NCBI GenBank assembly: GCA_902363675.1
Contig: CABJAV010000041.1
Location: 1 to 22,058, forward strand
Direction: 5' to 3'
DNA: 22,058 nucleotides
From: Lachnospiraceae bacterium
GTDB taxonomy: Bacteria > Bacillota > Clostridia > Lachnospirales > Lachnospiraceae
Positions 14,566 through 21,932 of this stretch are shown piece by piece (within the stretch, counting starts at the first letter, position 1; the number at the start of each line of letters is the position of its first letter). The translations under genes and the position numbers were made by a program. The notes below the pieces were generated by a model. It saw only the letters and a program-made list of their open reading frames with translations, was not told the DNA's origin and ran no database searches.

Positions 14566-15487
14566 GATAAGCCAACCTAAATGGTTCAAGGATGGAAAAG
14601 TATTAATTATTAACGCACCAACGTGTGGAATTAATAAAGATGGAAATACGCAGTTTCAAGTAGATGAGAAAACAGGAAAACGCTCTGAGACAGATATTGA
14701 TGATAAATTAAAAGATAGTGTATGTATATTTATGGAAAAGCAGACTATTGATGTTGAATGTAAATATGTAAGTTATTTGGAAGAAAAAGTAGTTCTTGAT
14801 AGTAAGGTGCTTGTTCCACAATATCATGATAAAGAGATTAGGCAAGAAATTGAAAATGTGTTTTCAGATAATACAAATTTTGAACTTATATCATTAGGTG
14901 AATTAATAGAGCAGAAAAAGATTAAATGTTTTAAAGGTCATGGGAGTCCAAGTAGTGATCAACGAGTGGGGGATATTCCATACATTAAAGTGTCTGATAT
15001 ACGAGCAGGCCAGATAAATATAAATCCTACAAATAAAATACCATTAGAACTAGCAAAAAAATTTTGGAAAGGTGACGAGTCTGGATTAAAAGCGTATGAT
15101 TTGATTTCACCAGAGAGGGCTAGCAAGAATATAGGAGAATTTTCAGTTTTAATGCCAAATCAAGAGAGAATTGTTCTAACAAAGGAAGTAATAGTTTTGA
15201 GAAGTCTTGTGCAAGAAATGGAGTTTGATCAGTTTTATCTAATGTGGGCAATGTCATTGGAGTTGGTGAGAAAGCAGTGGAATAGAGTGATTTTAATGCA
15301 GACTAATAGAGAAGATGTTGGCGAACGGTATAAAGAAATATTAATACCGATTGCAAAAAAGAAAGAGATTGCAAATAGCGTTTCTTGGTATTTTAGAAAA
15401 TATTATCTGGAACAAGCAGAACTAAGAAGAGCTTTTCAGAGTAATCTCGATATAGATGAATTTAAGCATAGCTTCTATCTAGAATAA
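14558..15487 (+). CDS. HsdS-like specificity protein with one recognition domain and a methyltransferase tail
   Basis: The 309-residue protein overlaps the previous gene by 8 nt (ATGAATAA), so the two are coupled. Residues 12-50 (KVLIINAPTCGINKDGNTQF and on) resemble the C-terminal tail of N6 methyltransferases ('...INA..CG.d..G'), as if the ancestral fusion had been split here. Residues 108-300 look like one HsdS target-recognition domain: FELISLGELIEQKKIK, GDIPYIKVSDIRAG, and at the end IPIAKKKEIANSVSWYFRK followed by a helix. A classical HsdS has two such domains; a single one suggests dimerisation or a type IIG-like half site. It should give sequence specificity to the upstream nuclease-methyltransferase. 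Confidence 0.8.
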   Translation: MNKISQPKWFKDGKVLIINAPTCGINKDGNTQFQVDEKTGKRSETDIDDKLKDSVCIFMEKQTIDVECKYVSYLEEKVVLDSKVLVPQYHDKEIRQEIENVFSDNTNFELISLGELIEQKKIKCFKGHGSPSSDQRVGDIPYIKVSDIRAGQININPTNKIPLELAKKFWKGDESGLKAYDLISPERASKNIGEFSVLMPNQERIVLTKEVIVLRSLVQEMEFDQFYLMWAMSLELVRKQWNRVILMQTNREDVGERYKEILIPIAKKKEIANSVSWYFRKYYLEQAELRRAFQSNLDIDEFKHSFYLE

Positions 15488-15583
15488 AAAGTTTATATGT
15501 AAGGGGATTGATAAGGGATGGGGTATCCAAATCTCTACAACCTTTCTGCCTGAAGACCGATGGTCCCTTTCGTGTGAATTTTT

Positions 15584-15751
15584 GCAGAATTAAACAGGGG
15601 GGATACCAACAGAATCCATATTATATGAAAATCTCTGCAGAATATCGCTTCTTTAGTCGGTTTTGTTTTGCCGGATAGTACCGAAATACGCAGAAAAACG
15701 TGTAAAAAACAGCATAAAAATCACAGTTTTTCTGCGTGCATTTTGGCAGAA
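15584..15751. repeat. Four GCAGAA motifs at 53-56 nt intervals
   Basis: GCAGAA occurs at 15584, 15637, 15690 and 15746, giving spacings of 53, 53 and 56 nt, about five helical turns. Flanks are AT-rich but not otherwise identical. They could be iteron-like or protein-arm sites. The evidence is spacing and count only. Confidence 0.35.
15689..15736. repeat. Perfect 11-bp inverted repeat
   Basis: CGCAGAAAAAC (15689-15699) and GTTTTTCTGCG (15726-15736) are exact inverted copies with a 26-nt A-rich centre. It lies about 95 nt before the next start codon. Candidate operator or origin element. Confidence 0.6.
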
Positions 15752-15831
15752 ATATAATCCGAATTGTCTTGCTATTCTGTGCCATCAGAGTGATATATGT
15801 ACTATCGAATAAAGAAAGGCGGGTACATATT

Positions 15832-16497
15832 ATGAAGAATGAAATTAGATTTACATTGAAATCAAAGCAGAGACCGAAACTGGCACAGGAGATTGGAAAC
15901 ATACTTGGGACAGCACTGCATTATGAACGGGTACCAAGCTGTGCATACGATATTGCAGGATACCGACTGGATAAAGAGGGTGTATTGCATATCCCGGATG
16001 GAACTGAAAAAGAAATAGTGGAAGACCTGATTCTGCAGTTACGAGAGCGTGGGTTTCAGGACGATATGGAAATAACGGAAGAAGTGCCAGTGCAACAGGA
16101 TAAGCTGACAATTGCGATTCCGAAAGAGAGCCTTACGGATATGGCATTGGAAAATTTACAGAAGATTATAGCAAATAAGCAGACACTTTTTCAATGCGCA
16201 TTTCAGACGGACAGCACAGAGATTGAAATTACTGAGGAAAAAATAAATTTCACATGGTTTCCATACACAGCGGATGGAGATGAGCTCGCAGCCTACACGC
16301 AATTTATCTCAAGATTGTGTGATATGGCAAGAGATGCAAAAAGGGTATCATCAAAGCCGACCGAAACGGACAATGACAAATATGCTTTCCGCTGTTTTCT
16401 GCTCAGACTTGGATTTATCGGAAAAGAGTATAAGACAGCGAGAAAGATTCTGCTTAGAAATCTTACGGGAAATTCAGCATTCCGTTGCGGAGAATAA
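15832..16497 (+). CDS. Satellite/prophage-associated 'virulence'-type protein
   Basis: A soluble 221-residue protein that starts MKNEIRFTLKSKQRPKLAQE and continues ILGTALHYERVPSCAYDIAGY..DKEGVLHI. This resembles the conserved but uncharacterised proteins often labelled 'virulence' in clostridial prophage islands; the label comes from database habit and has no proven function. There are no membrane segments or known catalytic motifs. AAAGGCGGG 8-11 nt upstream supports ATG 15832. It is preceded by a TCAGAGTGATATAT box also found before the last island gene, and followed by an intrinsic terminator (16513-16541). It converges on the zinc-ribbon gene. Confidence 0.65.
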   Translation: MKNEIRFTLKSKQRPKLAQEIGNILGTALHYERVPSCAYDIAGYRLDKEGVLHIPDGTEKEIVEDLILQLRERGFQDDMEITEEVPVQQDKLTIAIPKESLTDMALENLQKIIANKQTLFQCAFQTDSTEIEITEEKINFTWFPYTADGDELAAYTQFISRLCDMARDAKRVSSKPTETDNDKYAFRCFLLRLGFIGKEYKTARKILLRNLTGNSAFRCGE

Positions 16498-16512
16498 GGA
16501 TAAAATGACATG

Positions 16513-16541
16513 GGGTGTCGGTGCAGACCGATGCCCTTTTT
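16513..16541 (+). terminator. Intrinsic terminator after the 'virulence'-type gene
   Basis: GGGTGTCGGT (16513-16522) and ACCGATGCCC (16527-16536) pair over 10 bp with two G-U wobbles and a GCAG loop, then TTTTT. Confidence 0.8.
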
Positions 16542-16556
16542 CTATGGGAAAAACAG

Positions 16557-16644
16557 TTGGGGCAACTTGTGGCAGATGATTTAAGTTATTCTTATAGAGC
16601 CTATATAGAAAATAACCTATATTACTTGCCACATCTTGCCCCAG
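16557..16644. repeat. 88-nt long imperfect palindrome between convergent genes
   Basis: The two 44-nt halves are imperfect inverted copies. The outer arms TTGGGGCAACTTGTGGCA (from 16557) and TTGCCACATCTTGCCCCAG (to 16644) match at 8 and 7 consecutive positions around two mismatches, and inner GTTATT/AATAAC also pair. It lies between the terminator at 16513 and the end of the - strand gene at 16662. No T-run follows, so it is not a plain terminator. Origin, packaging site or structured RNA are options. Confidence 0.6.
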
Positions 16645-16661
16645 TGTGAAAACAGCCGTGG

Positions 16662-17540
16662 TCACGCCCAGCGGGTATCATTTTCTTCCTGTATCTTTCT
16701 GCGATAAGCAGTGCGAGATTTTCTGCGGTTTCGTTCTTTTTTACATTCTGGATTGTCACAGTATTTCTGGCGGTTCCCGTTTTTGATGAACAGACGGCCG
16801 CAGCACTCACAGGTGGCAACGCCCACACGGTCGGCATAAGCAATGGGGTAATCTGTAGGGATAGATACATATTGCGACAGAGCGAATCGGGCAGCATCAA
16901 AAACAGAATGGAAATCCGGCATGACCTTCAATTCTCCATTTTCATCCAGTCCCAACTTCATGGTTACGCCACTCATTTTATTTAGGTAAGCTGATATTTT
17001 ACCGAGATGTTTCTGCATAGGAAACGAATTAAAATCTGCAAATTCATTCGTCCATGTGATCTGCGCAAGATCCGTGGAAACGTCAAGCCGTTCCAGACAT
17101 TTTTTGAACATCAGGATGACAAGGGTATCCCGGTACAGGCTTTCGAGATCTTTCCGCATGGTGTGAACATCAAAAGTGAAATTACCAAGAATGTTAGTGG
17201 AAAAATCCCAGTATTCCGTATCCTTTTCAATATCCCATCGATATTCTTCGATGTCCTCAGAGGCATAGTAGGGGTGTGCGTACTGCTGGCACCAAGAAAT
17301 GATATCATCGGCAGCAGTGTAGTCATCTTTTCCACGGATACTCTGGTACAGGTTATTCAGAGAAAGCCAGAGCTCATTTCCGTCCAAGCCGTATCCACGG
17401 TTGAGTCTTGGAACATCGCCCTCGCCCAGACAGGCAGTGATTATGATTTCTCCATTCTGTTCTGTTTTTTCATAGTATTTGAAAGTTGCGGTCAGCCGTG
17501 CATCCGCACTCATTTTCCCCAAACTGAAATCTTCGTTCAT
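16662..17540 (-). CDS. Island protein with C-terminal CxxC...Cx4C zinc-ribbon-like domain
   Basis: A 292-residue protein. Residues 1-235 are unrecognised and mixed alpha/beta. The C-terminus has C244-x2-C247 (with C246), a GNRQKYC turn and C261-x4-C266, followed by a very basic helix (KKERNRRKSRTAYRRK). This is the layout of CGNR-like zinc ribbons that bind DNA. Similar proteins occur in Lachnospiraceae islands, possibly under a DUF6076-type label, which I cannot verify. It is transcribed away from the HTH and primase genes across a region with repeated TACCGA sites. It may therefore be the regulator of those sites, in the position of a phage repressor. The function is inferred from context. 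Confidence 0.65.
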   Translation of the reverse strand: MNEDFSLGKMSADARLTATFKYYEKTEQNGEIIITACLGEGDVPRLNRGYGLDGNELWLSLNNLYQSIRGKDDYTAADDIISWCQQYAHPYYASEDIEEYRWDIEKDTEYWDFSTNILGNFTFDVHTMRKDLESLYRDTLVILMFKKCLERLDVSTDLAQITWTNEFADFNSFPMQKHLGKISAYLNKMSGVTMKLGLDENGELKVMPDFHSVFDAARFALSQYVSIPTDYPIAYADRVGVATCECCGRLFIKNGNRQKYCDNPECKKERNRRKSRTAYRRKIQEENDTRWA

Positions 17541-17552
17541 ATTCTACCTCCA

Positions 17553-17615
17553 TTCTTACCGATAGAACTTGCTTTCGGTACGAGTTCTTACCGATAGAAA
17601 ATAGTCTTTGGTAAC
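17553..17615. promoter_or_regulatory. Repeated TACCGA operator in a divergent promoter region
   Basis: TTCTTACCGATAGAA occurs exactly twice (17553-17567 and 17585-17599), 32 bp apart, about three helical turns. Between them is the inverse TTTCGGTA (17573-17580), and after them TTTGGTAA (17607-17614). Alternating half-sites form two inverted pairs (TACCGA-N12-TCGGTA for the first). The block sits in the 140-bp gap between the divergent zinc-ribbon and excisionase-like genes. A cooperative repressor site is likely; origin iterons are the alternative. Confidence 0.65.
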
Positions 17616-17682
17616 ATTATAAAGTATACTGTGATAGAAAACAAGAGCAATTCATGTTTGGAATGCAGAGAGGAGGATGGCT

Positions 17683-17859
17683 ATGGATAAAGTCACGATG
17701 AGCGTACAGGAAATGGCAATGCAGATGGGAATCAGCCTGAGCAAAGCGTATGCACTGACCAGAGAAGCGGATTTTCCAATCGTCCGTGTAGGCAAGCGGG
17801 TATTGGTTCCTGTTTCCGAATTTAAGGTGTGGTTATCGGCAAGAGCCACGGAGAAATGA
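17683..17859 (+). CDS. Excisionase-like helix-turn-helix protein
   Basis: A 58-residue protein reads MSVQEMAMQMGISLSKAYAL then FPIVRVGKRVLVPVSEFKVWL. This is the HTH_17/excisionase fold (winged helix of the MerR/Xis type): a recognition helix, then the FPxxRVGKR wing and the xFxxWL helix. Such proteins act as recombination directionality factors or small regulators. The ATG at 17683 has AGGAGG 6 nt upstream, whereas the ATG at 17677 abuts the RBS. It is first in the rightward transcript leading to the primase gene, 36 nt before it. Control by the TACCGA sites upstream is likely. Confidence 0.85.
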   Translation: MDKVTMSVQEMAMQMGISLSKAYALTREADFPIVRVGKRVLVPVSEFKVWLSARATEK

Positions 17860-17895
17860 TACGTCAGAAAATAAGTGGGGAAGGAGGAGCACAGA

Positions 17896-20205
17896 ATGTA
17901 TGAGAAACTTCCGGAACAGTTGAAAAAAGACGGACGGTTCTGTCTGTGGAAATATGAAGAAAGAAACGGACGCATGACAAAAGTGCCGTATCAGACAAAT
18001 GGCAGAAAAGCGAGCAGTGCCGATAAAAATACCTTTTCGGATTTTCGATTGGCAGTCAATGCAATGGATGGTTATGACGGAATCGGTATGGGTGCATTTG
18101 ATGATTTCTGCATGGTAGATATCGACCATTGTGTGTTTGGTGGAAAGATGACACAGATGGCAGAAGACATCGTGGAGAGAATGGACTCCTATACAGAATT
18201 CAGCCCCTCTGGCACGGGAGTCCGCATAGTATGTAAGGCATCTTCCCTGTCTTATGATAAGGGCAGATATTACATCAATAATCAGAAACTTGGTCTGGAA
18301 ATCTATGCAGCAGGTGTAACAAAGAAATTCTGTACTCTGACAGGAAATGTGATCCGCAACCGTGGTGTTGAGGAGCGAAGCACTGAAATTGGGGAAATAC
18401 TGGAAACTTATATGCTCCGTCCGATTTCTAAGAAAAAGAACGATGTACAGGATATTCCCGGCAGTTATCTGTCCGATGATTCCGTGGTCTGCTTGGCATC
18501 GGATTCCAGACAGGGCGAAAAGTTCAAAGCCTTGTGGAATGGAGAAATACTGGAAGGAAAATCCCACAGCGATGCGGATATGTCGCTTGCAAGTATCCTT
18601 GCATTCTGGTGTGGCGGTGACACAGGGCAGATGGACAGACTGTTCCGAAAATCGGGATTGATGCGGAGCAAGTGGGACCGTGTGCAGAGTGGCTCAACCT
18701 ACGGCGCATTGACGATGGAAAAGGCAGTGGCACAGGCATTGGATTTCTACAGACCTTATGCAAGGACATCAGCAGAGAGTGATTTTGATGATATGCTGCA
18801 GAAGCTGATAGAACTGAATGTGTCGGATAACAGCAGATACCCGTGGAATGACAACGGCTCAGGCAGATTGTTTGCGGATGTGTATAAAGATATCGCAAGG
18901 TATGTGCCGGAAAGGAAAAAGTGGTATGTGTATGATGGAACCCGGTGGATTCCGGACATTGGCGGATTGAAAACAATGGAGCTTGCAAAATCCCTTGCGG
19001 ACAGTCTGGTCAGATATGCCCTGACAATTACCGATGAGCGCAGAAGAAAGGACTATCTGGAATTTTCTGCGAAATGGCAGAGTCGGAATTACCGCAACAC
19101 GTATATCAGTGATGCCCAGAGTGTGTATCCGATTGCAATGTCTGAGTTTGACCGCAATGTTTATTACCTGAACTGTCAGAACGGAACACTGGATCTGCAG
19201 ACGGGAGAGTTCCATCCGCATACACCACAGGACAAGCTGACCAAGATTGCAGGGGCGGCCTATGATCCGAATGCAAAGAATCCACGTTTTACCAGATTTG
19301 TTTCAGAGGTGATGAGTGGGGATACGGAGAAAGCAAGGTTCATGCAGAAAAGCCTTGGTTATGGTCTGACAGGTGATACCCGCTATGAATGTATGTTTTT
19401 CTACTACGGTGCAACCACCAGAAATGGGAAAGGGACTCTGATGGAAAGCACACTTCATGTGATGGGAGATTACGGTTTGACTGTCCGACCGGAAACGATT
19501 TCTGCAAAACCGTCTGCTAACAGTCAGAACCCGACAGAGGATATTGCACGTCTTGCCGGAGTGCGGTTCGCCAATATCTCAGAGCCAAGGCGGGGACTGG
19601 TGCTGAATGAAGCACAGATCAAAAGCATGACGGGAAATGATACGCTGAATGCGCGATTCCTGCATGAAAACAGTTTTGATTTCAAGCCACAGTTCAAGTT
19701 GTATGTGAATACGAATTATCTTCCGGCTATTACAGATATGACACTGTTTTCGAGCGGACGTATCGTGATCATTCCCTTTGACAGGCATTTTGAGGAATGG
19801 GAGCAGGAACAGAATCTGAAAGCAGAATTTTCCAGGCCGGAGGCAGCAAGTGCCATCTTAAACTGGCTGATTGAAGGGTATACCCTTTTACAAGAGGAAG
19901 GATTTGCCCAGCCAAAAGCAGTAAAAGATGCCACCATGTCCTATCAGCATGACAGCGATAAAATGGAACTTTTTGTGGAGGAATTTCTGGAACAGGAGAA
20001 GGATGCGGAATGCCGGACATCGGCAGTGTATCAGGCATACCGCAACTGGTGCAATGACAATGGATATTTTGCGGAGAACAGCCGGAATTTTAACCAGGCA
20101 CTTCGTACAATCGGTACGGTAGTCCGCAAGCGTCCGAGGGATGGTGGAGAAAAAACCACACTTTTAACAGGATATCGGCTCTTGTGCAGAGATTTCCTCT
20201 GCTGA
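17896..20205 (+). CDS. P4-family primase / SF3 helicase (satellite replication protein)
   Basis: A 769-residue replication protein. The N-terminus (1-150) is primase-like, with VDIDHC (74-79) as the metal-binding acidic pair and SPSGTGVRIV (103-112). A D5_N-type linker follows. The SF3 helicase has Walker A GATTRNGKGT (505-514), then GVRFANISEPRRG with the Walker B-like acid, and FKLYVNTNYLP as motif C. The C-terminal winged region (AVYQAYRNWCNDNGY) is typical. This class initiates replication of phages and satellites such as P4 from its own origin. ATG 17896 has AAGGAGG about 9 nt upstream; the earlier GTG (17875) lies inside the leader. The gene looks complete. Its origin may be one of the repeat sites nearby. 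Confidence 0.93.
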   Translation: MYEKLPEQLKKDGRFCLWKYEERNGRMTKVPYQTNGRKASSADKNTFSDFRLAVNAMDGYDGIGMGAFDDFCMVDIDHCVFGGKMTQMAEDIVERMDSYTEFSPSGTGVRIVCKASSLSYDKGRYYINNQKLGLEIYAAGVTKKFCTLTGNVIRNRGVEERSTEIGEILETYMLRPISKKKNDVQDIPGSYLSDDSVVCLASDSRQGEKFKALWNGEILEGKSHSDADMSLASILAFWCGGDTGQMDRLFRKSGLMRSKWDRVQSGSTYGALTMEKAVAQALDFYRPYARTSAESDFDDMLQKLIELNVSDNSRYPWNDNGSGRLFADVYKDIARYVPERKKWYVYDGTRWIPDIGGLKTMELAKSLADSLVRYALTITDERRRKDYLEFSAKWQSRNYRNTYISDAQSVYPIAMSEFDRNVYYLNCQNGTLDLQTGEFHPHTPQDKLTKIAGAAYDPNAKNPRFTRFVSEVMSGDTEKARFMQKSLGYGLTGDTRYECMFFYYGATTRNGKGTLMESTLHVMGDYGLTVRPETISAKPSANSQNPTEDIARLAGVRFANISEPRRGLVLNEAQIKSMTGNDTLNARFLHENSFDFKPQFKLYVNTNYLPAITDMTLFSSGRIVIIPFDRHFEEWEQEQNLKAEFSRPEAASAILNWLIEGYTLLQEEGFAQPKAVKDATMSYQHDSDKMELFVEEFLEQEKDAECRTSAVYQAYRNWCNDNGYFAENSRNFNQALRTIGTVVRKRPRDGGEKTTLLTGYRLLCRDFLC

Positions 20206-20222
20206 GAAAAAAGGAGGTATCC

Positions 20223-20462
20223 ATGGGAAAACAGAAAGCAGCACCACCGATGCGGTTTGAACCATCGGATTTTTCAACAGATAAGTACAGATGTGTGAAT
20301 GTCATCAATTTAAGGGACAGATGCCCGGTCATTATCATGGCAAGCGAATCCTGTGACCCGCCCTATTACCGTGTGGTTGACGGCTCATTGGAGATGTTTT
20401 ATCTGTCCTATTCTGAAGCAGTGGATTATTGCAGACAGAGTGGTTATATGACACAAAAATAA
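20223..20462 (+). CDS. Small conserved-looking island protein of unknown function
   Basis: A 79-residue protein starting MGKQKAAPPMRFEPSDFSTD with the later run NVINLRDRCPVIIMASESCD and YYRVVDGSLEMFYLSYSEAVDYC. AAGGAGGT 6 nt upstream fixes the ATG at 20223, 17 nt after the primase stop. It is cotranscribed between the primase and capsid genes. No motif, membrane segment or signal peptide is visible. A role in replication or capsid assembly is possible only by position. Confidence 0.7.
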   Translation: MGKQKAAPPMRFEPSDFSTDKYRCVNVINLRDRCPVIIMASESCDPPYYRVVDGSLEMFYLSYSEAVDYCRQSGYMTQK

Positions 20463-20480
20463 TTTTTCAGGAGGTTTATT

Positions 20481-21401
20481 ATGATTAACAGTACAGCTTA
20501 TTATAACGATTTTTGGAACGAAATGAGAGGAAAACAGGCAGTTACGGACAGCCTTTATAACAACCGTGAAAGCAAGACAAATGCGTACCATCTGCCCGGA
20601 GAATCAAATAAAAAATATACGGCAGTACTACGGAAAGAAAGTGCAGTCCGTCAGCTGGCAACCGTTGTGAATGCGACCAGAAGTGATAGCCGTCTTTGGA
20701 CATTTGACTGTGAAGGTCAGGCTGAATGGGGCGATATGGTCAATCTGGAGGGCATGGATAACGAGGACGATTTTCAGAGATTTGAAGTACAGGCATACCG
20801 ATTGTCCGAGCTTGTCAGACTTGGATTGGAGTTCGCTTCTGACCAGTCCTTTGCCATAGAGGATTATGTAATCGGGAAAATGGCATGTTGTTTTGGCACA
20901 AGCGAGGAACAGGCGTTTATCAACGGAACAGGGGAAAATCAGCCGACAGGTATTCTGCACGCCACTGACGGAGCAGAAACGGGCGTGACGGCAGAGAGTG
21001 ATTCTGCTATCAGCTATGATGAAATCATCAAACTGTATCTGTCCGTGGATAAGAAATACCGTAAACATGGTACATGGCTTATGAATGACGAAACGGTTCT
21101 GGCACTCCGTACCCTCAAAGATTCAGCCGGAAACTATCTGTGGAAGGAAAGTGATGAAACGATTTTCTCAAAACCTGTGCAGATTGTTGATTCCATGCCG
21201 TCTATCGGAAAGGGGCAGAAAGTAATCGCATTTGGAGATTTCAGCAATTACTGGCTCGTTCAGCGTTTCCCACTGACTATCCGCACACTGAAAGAAAAGT
21301 TTGCCATGCGTGGACAGGTAGGGTATCTGGGATGTGAGTATCTGGACGGAAAACTGATCCGTAAGGATGCAGTCAAGGTACTTCAGATGGCAGCAGACTA
21401 A
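20481..21401 (+). CDS. HK97-fold major capsid protein
   Basis: A 306-residue protein with the HK97 capsid layout. The N-arm is followed by a segment with WGDMVNLEG and FEVQAYRLSELVRLGLEFASD (E-loop and spine helix), then IEDYVIGKMACCFGTSEEQAFINGTG..QPTGIL. TWLMNDETVLALRTLKDSAGNYLW and KPVQIVDSMPSIG lead to a P-domain end with YLGCEYLDGKLIRKDAVKVLQM. Most phage capsids carry a ~100-residue scaffold/delta domain that is cut off; here the N-terminal arm is only ~40 residues, so this is close to a mature-size subunit. CAGGAGG precedes the ATG. No portal, protease or terminase accompanies it. It may form small capsids using a helper phage, as in capsid-forming satellites. Confidence 0.9.
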   Translation: MINSTAYYNDFWNEMRGKQAVTDSLYNNRESKTNAYHLPGESNKKYTAVLRKESAVRQLATVVNATRSDSRLWTFDCEGQAEWGDMVNLEGMDNEDDFQRFEVQAYRLSELVRLGLEFASDQSFAIEDYVIGKMACCFGTSEEQAFINGTGENQPTGILHATDGAETGVTAESDSAISYDEIIKLYLSVDKKYRKHGTWLMNDETVLALRTLKDSAGNYLWKESDETIFSKPVQIVDSMPSIGKGQKVIAFGDFSNYWLVQRFPLTIRTLKEKFAMRGQVGYLGCEYLDGKLIRKDAVKVLQMAAD

Positions 21402-21451
21402 GCAGTTGGGGCTGTGGAAATACTGCAGCCCGTATGGAAGGAGGATTGCAC

Positions 21452-21676
21452 ATGGCAATAGAAAAACATGATACTACGGAAAATACACTTGTCCCTGTGA
21501 GTGAAAAGTACACACTGACAATCAAAGAAGCAGCATCGTATTTTAATATCGGGACAAAGAAAATGCGTAGACTGGCAGAAGATAACAGAGGAAGATTTGC
21601 GGTATTCAGTGGAAACAGGTATCTGATTATCCGCCCGCAGTTTGAAAAATTTATCAGTGCTTCTTCGGAGATATAA
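21452..21676 (+). CDS. Tn916-type excisionase-like protein
   Basis: A 74-residue protein reading VSEKYTLTIKEAASYFNIGT then KKMRRLAEDN.RFAVFSGNRYLIIRPQFEKFI, the pattern of the Tn916 Xis family (winged helix binding bent DNA). GGAGG about 7 nt upstream supports ATG 21452 rather than the in-frame ATG 21434. It follows the capsid gene by 50 nt. In intact elements an integrase gene usually comes soon after. Here a second, truncated HTH gene follows and no integrase is seen before the window ends. Confidence 0.85.
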   Translation: MAIEKHDTTENTLVPVSEKYTLTIKEAASYFNIGTKKMRRLAEDNRGRFAVFSGNRYLIIRPQFEKFISASSEI

Positions 21677-21715
21677 TTCCGTTTGTCTGCCGAAAGTAGT
21701 TGATATTATCAGCGT

Positions 21716-21729
21716 TCAGAGTGATATAT
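21716..21729 (+). promoter_or_regulatory. Shared promoter-like box TCAGAGTGATATAT
   Basis: This 14-nt sequence also occurs at 15785-15798, upstream of the first island gene. Both copies contain TGATATAT, which reads as an extended -10 (TGnTATAAT-like), and both lie upstream of a start codon on the + strand. Joint control of the island's outer genes is possible. Confidence 0.4.
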
Positions 21730-21786
21730 AGTATGACCTCGAAAACCTGTGAAAACAGCCACTTTTGGCAGAAAGGAAGTACTTTT

Positions 21787-21900
21787 ATGGCAAGACCAAG
21801 TTTAGCAGAAAAAGATATTTTAAATCCTTCTGAGACAATTGAATATTTTGTTCTGAGCCGGAGAAAATTTTATGATTTATTGTGTTGTTTTGCAAATTAA
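21787..21900 (+). pseudogene. Truncated HTH/excisionase-family protein
   Basis: ATG 21787, 8 nt after AAAGGAAG, reads MARPSLAEKDILNPSETIEY then FVLSRRKFYDLLCCFAN and stops at 37 residues. The start matches small (~65-70 residue) clostridial proteins that precede integrases, reading ...NP.E.I..F.LSRRKF..LL. Those continue with a wing and a second helix (FxxxYxxRKLIxRxxFExYL), which is absent here. The break is near 21885. The island therefore lost its right end, including any integrase. Confidence 0.6.
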
Positions 21901-21932
21901 ATGATGCTCCGGTTGTTACATTAAATGATGCT
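21896..21932. repeat. Two direct copies of ATTAAATGATGCT
   Basis: ATTAAATGATGCT lies at 21896-21908 and 21920-21932, a 24-nt period, exactly at the break of the truncated HTH gene. It may be a trace of the recombination that removed the island's right end. Confidence 0.4.

Larger units (their letters stand above)
15488..15831. other. Non-coding left end of the satellite-like island
   Basis: No gene is credible here; a longer frame of the next gene reaches back to 15736 but lacks an RBS. The stretch contains four GCAGAA motifs at 15584, 15637, 15690 and 15746, two TTCTGC copies on the other strand (15544, 15730), a perfect 11-bp inverted repeat (15689-15736), and a TCAGAGTGATATAT promoter-like box (15785-15798). 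This density of sites suggests a control or replication region. Confidence 0.5.

Noticed and set aside
15736..15831. Upstream start for the 'virulence'-type protein
   Set aside because: The extension is rich in I/V/L with no RBS, and it contains the promoter-like box; AAAGGCGGG marks the start at 15832.
17007..17597. 196-residue + strand frame antisense to the zinc-ribbon gene
   Set aside because: It has no recognisable domain or RBS; the opposite strand has the CxxC...Cx4C domain and the proper divergent layout.
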